Positions 1 to 7,530 of a stretch of DNA of 8,709 bases are shown here, in pieces. The DNA comes from an uncultured Selenomonadaceae bacterium. Lineage in GTDB: Bacteria > Bacillota > Negativicutes > Selenomonadales > Selenomonadaceae. The stretch spans positions 1 through 8,709 of the forward strand of contig CAJORE010000057.1 in NCBI GenBank assembly GCA_905236595.1, written 5' to 3'. Made by a program: the position numbers and the translations under genes. Numbering within the stretch: position 1 is the stretch's first letter; each line of letters begins with the position of its first letter. The notes below the pieces were generated by a model. The model ran no database searches. It was not told the DNA's origin and was given only the letters and a program-made list of their open reading frames with translations.

Positions 1-345
1 AGTTTTTTCCGTCACGGTCATTTGCGTATTGCCGTATTCGCTGATGGCGGCTTTGGTGACGGTGCCGTCCGGCAAAACCTTTGTCATCATCTGGGCGCCG
101 TAACAAATCCCGAGCACGGGTATGCCGAGAGCAAAAACGGCCGGATCGCACAAGACGGCGTCGGTGTCGTTGACGCTTTTGGGACCGCCGGTAAAAATTA
201 TGCCGATGGGCTGTTTGGCCTTTATTTCGTCAAGGGAGATTGTCGCCGGCAAAACTTCGGAATAGACGTTGTTTTCGCGAACGCGGCGGGCGATTAAACG
301 ATTGTATTGTCCGCCGCAATCCAGGACGAGAATTGTTTCTTCCAT
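1..345 (-). CDS. guaA: GMP synthase (glutamine-hydrolysing), N-terminal part, cut by window edge
   Basis: GMP synthase converts XMP to GMP in the cytoplasm, using ATP and ammonia released from glutamine. Only the first 115 codons are in the window, all within the class I glutamine amidotransferase domain. Visible hallmarks are the opening LVLDCGGQYN (residues 6-15), ARRVRE (19-24), the oxyanion-type loop FTGGPKSV (51-58) and the nucleophile elbow GICYGAQ (79-85) with catalytic Cys81. The glutaminase His/Glu pair, the ATP-pyrophosphatase domain and the dimerisation domain lie beyond the left edge. The start is the ATG at 345-343, where the family normally begins. Its ribosome site is weak (GGA about 10 nt upstream). 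It follows typA by 58 nt on the same strand with no terminator seen between them, so co-transcription is likely. A Cys at residue 10 replaces the Phe common in LDFGGQY; this is probably neutral. Other class I amidotransferases share the fold, but the opening and the GGP loop match GuaA best. Confidence 0.93.
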   Translation of the reverse strand, partial: MEETILVLDCGGQYNRLIARRVRENNVYSEVLPATISLDEIKAKQPIGIIFTGGPKSVNDTDAVLCDPAVFALGIPVLGICYGAQMMTKVLPDGTVTKAAISEYGNTQMTVTEKT

Positions 346-403
346 TTTGTTGTCCGTTCTGTTGGTCAATGTGTTGTTTGACATTTATCGCTTGGCACCT
401 CGT

Positions 404-2230
<1,827 letters not shown>

Positions 2231-2270
2231 TTAAGAAAACTTTCCCTTCCGTACAGTCGTTTATTTTCGT

Positions 2271-2309
2271 GCGGCACGGGGGATGAAAATTCTTTGTGTC
2301 CCGTGCCGC
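2271..2309. repeat. GC-rich inverted repeat in the typA leader, overlapping the start point
   Basis: Two perfect 10-base arms, gcggcacggg (2271-2280) and cccgtgccgc (2300-2309), flank a 19-nt centre. The arm centres are 29 bp apart, close to three helical turns. Neither strand has a T-run after the structure, so it is not a terminator. The right-hand arm covers the expected typA start point (about 2304-2307). The element could therefore be a protein operator, or could form a 5'-end hairpin on the typA mRNA with about 7 pairs if transcription starts at 2306. The repeat is seen directly; either role is inference. Confidence 0.6.
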
Positions 2310-2312
2310 CTC

Positions 2313-2341
2313 ATTATACCCGCAAAAGCCCCATGCGTCAA
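2313..2341 (-). promoter_or_regulatory. Sigma-A-type promoter for typA(-guaA)
   Basis: On the minus strand, a -35 hexamer TTGACG (2341-2336, 5 of 6 to consensus) and a perfect -10 TATAAT (2318-2313) are separated by exactly 17 bp. The expected start point is about 2304-2307, giving a leader of about 75 nt before the typA ATG at 2230. This is the strongest promoter in the window. No equally good promoter was seen for the divergent rightward gene in the remaining intergenic stretch (2342-2508). Confidence 0.82.
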
Positions 2342-2497
2342 CGAAGGGGAACGGCGAAAAACTGTTTTTGCGAGCCGCCTTTCGCACTTTTGGCGCGGCG
2401 GACGGCGACACACCGAAAGTTTGCGGTCATGCTTTGACGATTGTGAAGCAGGAAAAACAAACAGGCTTGTCGAAACGATAAATGCAAAGTATTTTTT

Positions 2498-2511
2498 TGG
2501 AGGACGCCATG
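2498..2511 (+). promoter_or_regulatory. Ribosome binding site that fixes the start of the redox fusion gene
   Basis: A strong GGAGG (2499-2503) sits 5 nt before the ATG at 2509. An upstream in-frame ATG at 2482 would add nine residues, but it has no Shine-Dalgarno site and the true site would fall inside its coding region. The 2509 start also gives the opening [17 protein letters not shown], where this flavin reductase family usually begins. Confidence 0.85.
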
Positions 2512-3675
2512 GACGCGAAAGTTTTTTTTAATATTCAATACGGGCTGTTCGTTTTGACGGCCAACGAAAACGGCAAGGATAACGGTTGCATTATCAATAC
2601 GGTGACGCAAGTGGCCAATACGCCGAACAAAATTACCGTTGCCGTCAACAAGGCGAATTTCACCCATGATATGATTATGCGGACGAAGAAATTTACCGTA
2701 TCTATTGTGAGTGAAGCGGCAAAATTCGCCCTTTTCCGGCGCTTTGGCTTTCAATCGGGCAAAAACGTCGATAAGTTTGCCGATTTTGCCGCCGTGCGCC
2801 GTACGGATAACGGGACGCTCGCCGTGACCGAAGGAACCAACGCCTATATTTGTGCGTCGGTCTTTAACACCGTTGATGTGGGAACGCATACGGTGTTTTT
2901 TGCCGACGTTGACGATGCACAGCTGCTCAACGCAACGCCTTCCGCATCGTACAATTATTATCAGGCGCATATCAAACCGCAGGGGAAAGCCCCGGCAGCC
3001 GGCGGCAAAACCGTGTGGCGTTGCAAGATTTGCGGCCATGAATATGTGGGCGATGAGTTGCCCACCGATTATGTTTGCCCCATTTGCAAACACCCGGCGA
3101 GTGATTTTGAAAAGATTGAAGCCGCCGCCAACAACGGCAAAAACAAATACGCCGGAACCAAGACGGAGCAAAATTTGCGCGAAGCCTTCGCCGGTGAATC
3201 ACAAGCGCGGAACAAATACACATATTATGCTTCCGTTGCCAAGAAAAACGGCTATGAGCAAATTGCCGCCCTGTTCCTAAAGACGGCGGAGAATGAAAAG
3301 GAACACGCCAAGCTTTGGTTCAAGGCTTTGGGCGAACTTGGCGATGTGGAGGAAAATTTGTTGCACGCCGCCGATGGCGAAAACTTTGAGTGGACGGATA
3401 TGTACGATCGTATGGCTCGCGAAGCCGACGAAGAAGGGTTCCATGACCTTGCCGAGCAATTCCGCGGCGTGGGCGCCATCGAAAAGCACCACGAGGAACG
3501 TTACCGCAAACTTTTGCAGAACGTCAAGACTGCAGAAGTGTTCAAAAAGAGCGGCGTATCCGTGTGGGAATGTCGTAACTGCGGACACATCGTCGTCGGT
3601 GTTGCCGCCCCCGATATTTGCCCCGTGTGCCATCACCCTCAAAGCTATTTTGAAGTGAACGCCGAAAATTACTGA
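2509..3675 (+). CDS. Four-domain fusion: flavin reductase - rubredoxin - rubrerythrin - rubredoxin
   Basis: The 388-residue protein probably reduces hydrogen peroxide in the cytoplasm with electrons from NAD(P)H. Residues 1 to about 155 resemble the FMN-binding flavin reductase domain of high-molecular-weight rubredoxin (Hrb), with [12 protein letters not shown] at 123-134. Residues 170-203 are a rubredoxin with Cys172, Cys175, Cys190 and Cys193. Residues 212-345 are a rubrerythrin four-helix diiron domain with AFAGESQAR (Glu230), a first ExxH at 263-266, ENFE (291-294) and a second ExxH at 325-328. Residues 353-382 are a second rubredoxin-like module with Cys355, Cys358, Cys371 and Cys374. 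Hrb-type flavin reductase-rubredoxin proteins and separate rubrerythrins are established; the internal electron path FMN to rubredoxin to diiron centre is inference. The gene stands alone, divergent from typA and closed by its own terminator. A T8 run (2522-2529) lies just inside the start. The domain calls are firm; reductant preference and substrate are not. Confidence 0.92.
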   Translation: MDAKVFFNIQYGLFVLTANENGKDNGCIINTVTQVANTPNKITVAVNKANFTHDMIMRTKKFTVSIVSEAAKFALFRRFGFQSGKNVDKFADFAAVRRTDNGTLAVTEGTNAYICASVFNTVDVGTHTVFFADVDDAQLLNATPSASYNYYQAHIKPQGKAPAAGGKTVWRCKICGHEYVGDELPTDYVCPICKHPASDFEKIEAAANNGKNKYAGTKTEQNLREAFAGESQARNKYTYYASVAKKNGYEQIAALFLKTAENEKEHAKLWFKALGELGDVEENLLHAADGENFEWTDMYDRMAREADEEGFHDLAEQFRGVGAIEKHHEERYRKLLQNVKTAEVFKKSGVSVWECRNCGHIVVGVAAPDICPVCHHPQSYFEVNAENY

Positions 3676-3725
3676 GCAAGCCTTGAGGAAACGCTTACGA
3701 ATTTTTTTGCGCGAAGTCATTTGCG

Positions 3726-3769
3726 CGGCAAAAAAAATCTCCCGCTTGGCGGGGGATTTTTCTTTGCCG
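3726..3769 (+). terminator. Long intrinsic terminator after the redox fusion gene
   Basis: The left arm 3726-3745 pairs with 3749-3769 around a TTG loop. There are 20 pairs (one G-T wobble) interrupted by a single bulged C at 3762. The GC core is cccgc/gcggg, followed by a T-rich tract at 3757-3765. A-runs on the left give a T-tract on the other strand too, so the element could stop transcription in both directions. It lies about 50 nt past the stop codon of the fusion gene and insulates it from the xth-aro-thrS unit. Confidence 0.9.
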
Positions 3770-3809
3770 TCGAACCGGTTGACAATAAGCGCTTCAAACG
3801 CCGTATCGC

Positions 3810-3838
3810 TTGCCAAACTTACCTTTTCGCGGTACAAT
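3810..3838 (+). promoter_or_regulatory. Sigma-A-type promoter for the xth-aroC-aroK-aroB-thrS unit
   Basis: A -35 hexamer TTGCCA (3810-3815, 5 of 6) and a -10 TACAAT (3833-3838, 5 of 6) are separated by 17 bp. The start point would be near 3845, giving a leader of about 70 nt before the xth ATG. That leader can fold: CCGAAA (3857-3862) pairs with TTTCGG (3889-3894), and CGCC (3864-3867) with GGCG (3880-3883). A 6-bp inverted repeat GTACAA/TTGTAC (3832-3837, 3850-3855) overlaps the -10 and the start point. Confidence 0.72.
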
Positions 3839-3914
3839 AGGCGCGGTATTTGTACACCGAAAGCGCCGCTTCTCTTTTTGGCGACGGATTTCGGCGAAAA
3901 AGGATTTGGGTGTT

Positions 3915-4667
3915 ATGATATTAGCTTCTTGGAACGTCAACGGGTTGCGTGCCTGCCTGAAGAAGAATTTTATGGAGTCCTTCAAACTTTTGAACGCGGA
4001 TATAATCGGTCTGCAGGAAACGAAAATGCAGGAAGGACAGGCCATTTTGGAGTTAAACGGTTATCGTCAGTATTGGAACAGCGCCGAGCAAAAAGGTTAT
4101 TCCGGCACGGCTGTTTTTTCCCGGGTCGAGCCGTTAAACGTGACATACGGCATGGGAATCGAGGAACATGATCGCGAAGGGCGCATAATAACCCTCGAAT
4201 TGCCGGAATTTTATTTTGTCACGGTATACACGCCCAATTCCAAACGAGAACTTGAGCGCCTTTCTTATCGCATGGAATGGGAGGACGCTTTTCGCGAATT
4301 TTTGTGCGGCTTGGATGCCAAAAAACCGGTGGCGGTGTGCGGCGATCTCAACGTGGCGCACGAAGAAATCGATCTAAAAAATCCCAAGAGCAATCGTCGC
4401 AATGCCGGGTTTACCGACGAGGAACGAAGCAAGATGACGGAACTTCTTGGGGCGGGGTTCGTCGATACGTTCCGCGCTTTGCATCCGACGGCGACCGGCG
4501 CATATACATGGTGGTCGTATTTGCGAAAAGCGCGGGAGACGAACGCCGGATGGCGCATTGATTATTTTCTTGTCAGTAGGCGACTGCAAGAAAGAGTTAC
4601 GGCGGCGAAAATTCATGCGGATATTTTCGGCAGCGATCATTGCCCCGTAAGTTTGGAGATGAATTAA
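3915..4667 (+). CDS. xth: Exonuclease III family AP endonuclease
   Basis: Exonuclease III enzymes cut DNA 5' of abasic sites and remove 3' blocking groups in base-excision repair. The 250-residue protein carries the full metal-dependent EEP-fold set: SWNVNG (5-10, Asn7), LQETK (33-37, metal-binding Glu35), VYTPNS (104-109, Tyr105), GDLNVAH (143-149, Asp144 and Asn146), the WRIDYFLVS strand (213-221, Asp216) and GSDHCPV (239-245, catalytic Asp241-His242). The ATG at 3915 was chosen because it gives the family's opening MxLxSWNVNGLR. An open frame extends upstream to an ATG at 3810, but that would begin inside the promoter and add 35 residues absent from the family. The ribosome site is modest (AGGA at 3901-3904). 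The stop codon lies one nucleotide before aroC, whose Shine-Dalgarno site is within the last xth codons, so translation is probably coupled. It is the first gene after the promoter at 3810-3838. Confidence 0.95.
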   Translation: MILASWNVNGLRACLKKNFMESFKLLNADIIGLQETKMQEGQAILELNGYRQYWNSAEQKGYSGTAVFSRVEPLNVTYGMGIEEHDREGRIITLELPEFYFVTVYTPNSKRELERLSYRMEWEDAFREFLCGLDAKKPVAVCGDLNVAHEEIDLKNPKSNRRNAGFTDEERSKMTELLGAGFVDTFRALHPTATGAYTWWSYLRKARETNAGWRIDYFLVSRRLQERVTAAKIHADIFGSDHCPVSLEMN

Positions 4668-4668
4668 C

Positions 4669-5835
4669 ATGAGTGCGCTGCGGTACATGACGGCGGGGGA
4701 ATCCCATGGTCCGTGCCTGACGGGCATTATCGAAGGTATTCCCGCCGGTTTGAAACTTGATTTGACGGCGATAAATGCGGCGCTTGGCAGACGGCAAAAA
4801 GGCTACGGTCGCGGCGGACGCATGAAAATCGAAACGGACACGGCGGAGATTTTGTCCGGGGTGCGGTTCGGCGAAACCTTGGGAAGTCCCATAACGGTGA
4901 TGATAAAGAACCGCGATTATGCCAACTGGACGGAGCGCATGGCGGCCTTCGGCGCGGCGGATGCGGCGGAAAAAGTTACGGCGGCGCGGCCGGGTCATGC
5001 GGATTTGGCGGGAGCCTTGAAGTATAACCGTCGCGACGTGCGGGATATTTTGGAGCGTTCAAGCGCCCGCGAAACGGCGATGCGCGTTGCCCTGGGCGAG
5101 ATTGTGCGGCAATTTCTCGAAGCGTGCGGCGTGACCGTTTCGTCCAAGGTCGTGGAAATCGGCGGTGTGAAGGCGTCCCTTGCGGCCAACGATGCCAATG
5201 ACGAGGAATTAAACTGTACCGACAATGATGCGGCGCAAAAGATGCGCGAACTTATCGACACCGCCAAGGTTGCGGGTGACACCGTGGGCGGCAAGTTTAT
5301 CGTGACGGCGACGAATTTGCCCGTGGGGCTTGGCAGTCACATTCAATACGATCGGCGGTTGGATGCAAAGCTGGCGGCGGCGTTGATGTCCATTCAAGCG
5401 ATAAAGGCCGTGGAAATCGGCATCGGTTGCGAATGTGCGCGGCTTTTGGGCAGCGAGGTTCACGACGAAATTTTTGCGGACGAAAACGGTGCCGTAAAAC
5501 GTCGGACAAACCGTGCCGGAGGGCTTGAAGGCGGCATGACCAACGGAGAGCCGCTTGTCGTTGCCGCCGTTATGAAACCGATTCCGACGCTCATGAAGCC
5601 TCTTGATACGATAGATATTGCCGATGGCCGGGCGGTGAGCGCCGCCAAGGAACGCAGCGACGTTTGCGCCGTCCCGGCGGCCGGGGTCGTGGGTGAGGCA
5701 ATGACGGCGCTGACCATCGCCGAGGCAATGTTGAGCAAATTCGGCGGCGACGCAATGACGGATACGCTGGCGGCGATAAACGCTTACCGTGAACGCGTAA
5801 GAACTTTTATACCTACGGACAAACGGGAACGATAA
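4669..5835 (+). CDS. aroC: Chorismate synthase
   Basis: Chorismate synthase uses reduced FMN to eliminate phosphate from EPSP, giving chorismate, the last step of the shikimate pathway and the branch point to aromatic amino acids and folate. The 388-residue length matches the longer Bacillota form rather than the roughly 360-residue enterobacterial one. Signature segments are AGESHG (9-14, invariant His13), GRRQKGYGRGGRM (40-52, FMN/phosphate-binding arginines), ARPGHADLAG (106-115, second key histidine His110), RDVRDILERSSARET in the middle, and the late AVPAAGVVGEAM segment. The ATG at 4669 follows the xth stop by one nucleotide and has GGAG at 4655-4658, inside xth. aroK begins 14 nt downstream. 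No flavin-reducing domain is fused, so it should need reduced FMN from elsewhere (monofunctional type). Confidence 0.97.
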   Translation: MSALRYMTAGESHGPCLTGIIEGIPAGLKLDLTAINAALGRRQKGYGRGGRMKIETDTAEILSGVRFGETLGSPITVMIKNRDYANWTERMAAFGAADAAEKVTAARPGHADLAGALKYNRRDVRDILERSSARETAMRVALGEIVRQFLEACGVTVSSKVVEIGGVKASLAANDANDEELNCTDNDAAQKMRELIDTAKVAGDTVGGKFIVTATNLPVGLGSHIQYDRRLDAKLAAALMSIQAIKAVEIGIGCECARLLGSEVHDEIFADENGAVKRRTNRAGGLEGGMTNGEPLVVAAVMKPIPTLMKPLDTIDIADGRAVSAAKERSDVCAVPAAGVVGEAMTALTIAEAMLSKFGGDAMTDTLAAINAYRERVRTFIPTDKRER

Positions 5836-5849
5836 GGCGGGGGACAATC

Positions 5850-6365
5850 ATGAAAAGCGTGGCACTTATCGGCTTTATGGGTACGGGCAAGACCAGTACC
5901 GGGCAAATTTTGGCGACCAAGTTAGGCTGTTCGTTCGTCGATGCGGATAAGAGCATTGAGGACGAGTACGATATGAGCATAACGGATATTTTTTTGCGGC
6001 ACGGCGAAAGCTGGTTCCGCAATGTGGAACAGCAAATGTTAAAGCGGCTCTCCGCCCGCAAGAATACGGTTATCGCCACGGGCGGCGGCGCGATGGTAAA
6101 TCCCGGTACGGCAAAAGTCCTGCGTGAAAATTGCCTTATCGTTTGTTTGACGGCGTCGCCGGAATGTATTTTGGAGCGAACGGGCAGGACGGACGATCGC
6201 CCGTTGCTTACCAAGCTTAACGATGAAGAAAAACTTATCAAGATAAAGGAACTCTTGAAAGAACGGGAAGCGTGTTACGCCGTCGCCGATTATACCGTGG
6301 ACACCACCGATATGTCCCCGTTGCAAGTGGCGGAAGACATTGCCAAACACATAGCGAAAAAATAA
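5850..6365 (+). CDS. aroK: Shikimate kinase
   Basis: Shikimate kinase transfers phosphate from ATP to the 3-hydroxyl of shikimate, the fifth step of the pathway. The 171-residue protein has the family length and every main motif: Walker A GFMGTGKT (8-15), the DAD pair Asp31/Asp33 that binds metal and shikimate, Arg57 in WFRNVEQ, the GGG loop (78-80), the lid with RTDDRPLL (113-120, Arg117) and the C-terminal adenine-side arginine in KEREACY (Arg139). The start is the ATG at 5850 with GGGGGA (5839-5844) 5 nt upstream. It lies 14 nt after aroC and 16 nt before aroB. Gluconate kinases share the fold, but the DxD/GGG/RPLL set and the aro neighbours favour shikimate kinase. Whether a relative would name it aroK or aroL cannot be told from sequence. 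Confidence 0.95.
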   Translation: MKSVALIGFMGTGKTSTGQILATKLGCSFVDADKSIEDEYDMSITDIFLRHGESWFRNVEQQMLKRLSARKNTVIATGGGAMVNPGTAKVLRENCLIVCLTASPECILERTGRTDDRPLLTKLNDEEKLIKIKELLKEREACYAVADYTVDTTDMSPLQVAEDIAKHIAKK

Positions 6366-6381
6366 AGGAGCCCGTTCCCCT

Positions 6382-7470
6382 ATGAATATTGTGCGGGTTG
6401 ATTTGCCCGATAACAAAGGTTATGACATACGAATCGGCACGAATTTGGCCGCCGAGGTAACGGCGTTTGTCGCAAGCGGCAAATATTCGCCGCGGGCGTT
6501 CGTCGTTGCCGACACCAATACCGTTTCGCCGTACGGCGAAGCGGTGAAGGCCGCCTTGGCAAAAGGCGGCTTGAAGCCGGAGCTGTGCGCCGTTCCCGCC
6601 GGTGAGACGGCCAAAAGTTTACGCTGTGCCGAAGAACTTTACAATCGTTTTGCCGATGCCAAGCTCGATCGCAAAAGTTTGGTGGTTGCCGTGGGCGGCG
6701 GTGTGGTCGGTGACTTGGCGGGGTTTGTTGCCGCGACCTATATGCGGGGCGTGCCTTTTATCCAGGTGCCGACGACGCTTTTGGCGCAAGTCGATTCCGG
6801 CGTCGGCGGCAAAACGGCGATAAATTTGCCGCTTGGCAAAAATTTGGTGGGGGCGTTTTATCAGCCGGATGCCGTGTTCATTGACCTTAATGTGTTGCGA
6901 ACGTTGCCGAAACGCGAGGTGGCGACGGGACTCGGCGAGATTGTAAAATACGGCGTCATTGCCGATGCCGATCTTTTTGCTTACTTGGAGAAGAATTATG
7001 CGGCGGTGCTGGACTTGGATTTGGCGTCCGTTGCCCACGTCGTGGAACGCTCCTGCGCCATAAAGGCGGAGGTTGTCGGCAAAGACGAAAAAGAGGCGGG
7101 GCTTCGCCGCATATTAAATTTTGGACACACCGTCGCTCACGCCATTGAGCAGGAAACCAATTACAGCCGCTACAATCACGGTGAAGCGGTGGCGTTGGGC
7201 AGTTTGTGCGCGGCGCGATTAAGCAAGCTCGAAGGTTTTATCGACGGCGGGGTTGAAGAACGTCTTAAGGGACTAATCACCAAGCTTAATTTGCCCACCG
7301 TTGCCGTCGGCTGTACCTTGCCGCACATGGAAGAGGAAATTTTGCGCGACAAAAAGACCGTGGGCGGAAAGGTTAATTGGGTGCTTATGCGGAAAATCGG
7401 CGAAGTGTTCGTGACGGCCGACGTAAGCGCCGACAATGTTCGCACCGCGATGCAAAGCATCTTGCCGTGA
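6382..7470 (+). CDS. aroB: 3-Dehydroquinate synthase
   Basis: This enzyme converts DAHP to 3-dehydroquinate, the second shikimate step, using NAD+ and a divalent metal. The 362-residue protein has the family length. An N-terminal Rossmann-like NAD domain includes GGGVVGDLAGFVAATYMRG (105-123). PTTLLAQVDSGVGGKT (130-145) follows. The metal ligands are Glu186 (in GLGEIVKYG), His249 (in LNFGHTVAHAIE) and His266 (in YNHGEAVA). Small departures from common forms are VDSG for VDSS and GLGEI for GLAEI; neither removes a ligand. AAAGGAG (6364-6370) begins in the aroK stop region, with the ATG 11 nt further. aroB, aroK and aroC are transcribed in the reverse of their pathway order (7th, 5th, 2nd step). 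The related 2-deoxy-scyllo-inosose synthases are unlikely given these neighbours. Confidence 0.96.
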   Translation: MNIVRVDLPDNKGYDIRIGTNLAAEVTAFVASGKYSPRAFVVADTNTVSPYGEAVKAALAKGGLKPELCAVPAGETAKSLRCAEELYNRFADAKLDRKSLVVAVGGGVVGDLAGFVAATYMRGVPFIQVPTTLLAQVDSGVGGKTAINLPLGKNLVGAFYQPDAVFIDLNVLRTLPKREVATGLGEIVKYGVIADADLFAYLEKNYAAVLDLDLASVAHVVERSCAIKAEVVGKDEKEAGLRRILNFGHTVAHAIEQETNYSRYNHGEAVALGSLCAARLSKLEGFIDGGVEERLKGLITKLNLPTVAVGCTLPHMEEEILRDKKTVGGKVNWVLMRKIGEVFVTADVSADNVRTAMQSILP

Positions 7471-7472
7471 CG

Positions 7473-7485
7473 AAGGAGAATTTTG
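7473..7485 (+). promoter_or_regulatory. Strong ribosome site with in-frame TTG: alternative thrS start
   Basis: AAGGAGA (7473-7479) lies immediately after the aroB stop, and a TTG codon follows at 7483-7485, 4 to 5 nt from GGAG. This TTG is in frame with thrS, with no stop between, and would add 16 residues before the ATG at 7531. The site is better than the GGGAG (7518-7522) used by the ATG. The spacing is short and no family protein that I know starts this way, so it is recorded as a possible alternative, not the main start. Confidence 0.4.
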
Positions 7486-7486
7486 C

Positions 7487-7515
7487 AAAAAAACGCAAGC
7501 GGCATTGCCGTTTGC
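7487..7515 (-). terminator. Leftward-facing intrinsic terminator hairpin in the thrS leader
   Basis: Bases 7495-7503 pair with 7507-7515 (9 pairs, one G-T wobble, 3-nt loop). Read on the minus strand, the hairpin is followed after one base by seven T (complement of the A-run 7487-7493), the classic intrinsic terminator form. On the plus strand no T-run follows, so read-through from aroB into thrS should continue. No leftward gene lies to the right within the window. It may limit antisense RNA, or the plus-strand hairpin may act on thrS translation, since it sits between the two candidate ribosome sites. Confidence 0.55.
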
Positions 7516-7530
7516 TTGGGAGTTGATATT

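Noticed and set aside
2354..2371. Short hairpin of mainly A-T pairs in the typA/fusion intergenic region
   Set aside because: Only about 7 pairs including a wobble, with no T-tract on either side in the right place; likely chance.
2482..2508. Earlier ATG for the redox fusion gene at 2482
   Set aside because: No ribosome site precedes it, and a strong GGAGG at 2499-2503 points to the ATG at 2509.
2492..2529. T7 (2492-2498) and T8 (2522-2529) runs flanking the start of the fusion gene as a phase-variation switch
   Set aside because: Runs of this length also occur elsewhere in the window (for example T7 in aroK near 5989), and nothing else suggests slippage control.
2338..3171. A 277-residue minus-strand open frame opposite the flavin reductase part of the fusion gene
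   Set aside because: It is a shadow of a gene with clear domains, its composition is odd and rich in basic residues, and it has no recognisable domain.
3779..3809. A perfect TTGACA at 3779-3784 as the -35 of the xth promoter
   Set aside because: No acceptable -10 hexamer lies 16-18 bp downstream; the TTGCCA/TACAAT pair with 17-bp spacing is clearly better.
3277..3837. A 186-residue minus-strand open frame spanning the end of the fusion gene and its terminator
   Set aside because: It crosses a strong terminator and is antisense to the conserved rubrerythrin domain; no supporting motif.
3810..3914. Upstream extension of xth to an ATG at 3810
   Set aside because: The extension overlaps the promoter boxes and leader, and the family begins at the MILASWNVNG position (3915).
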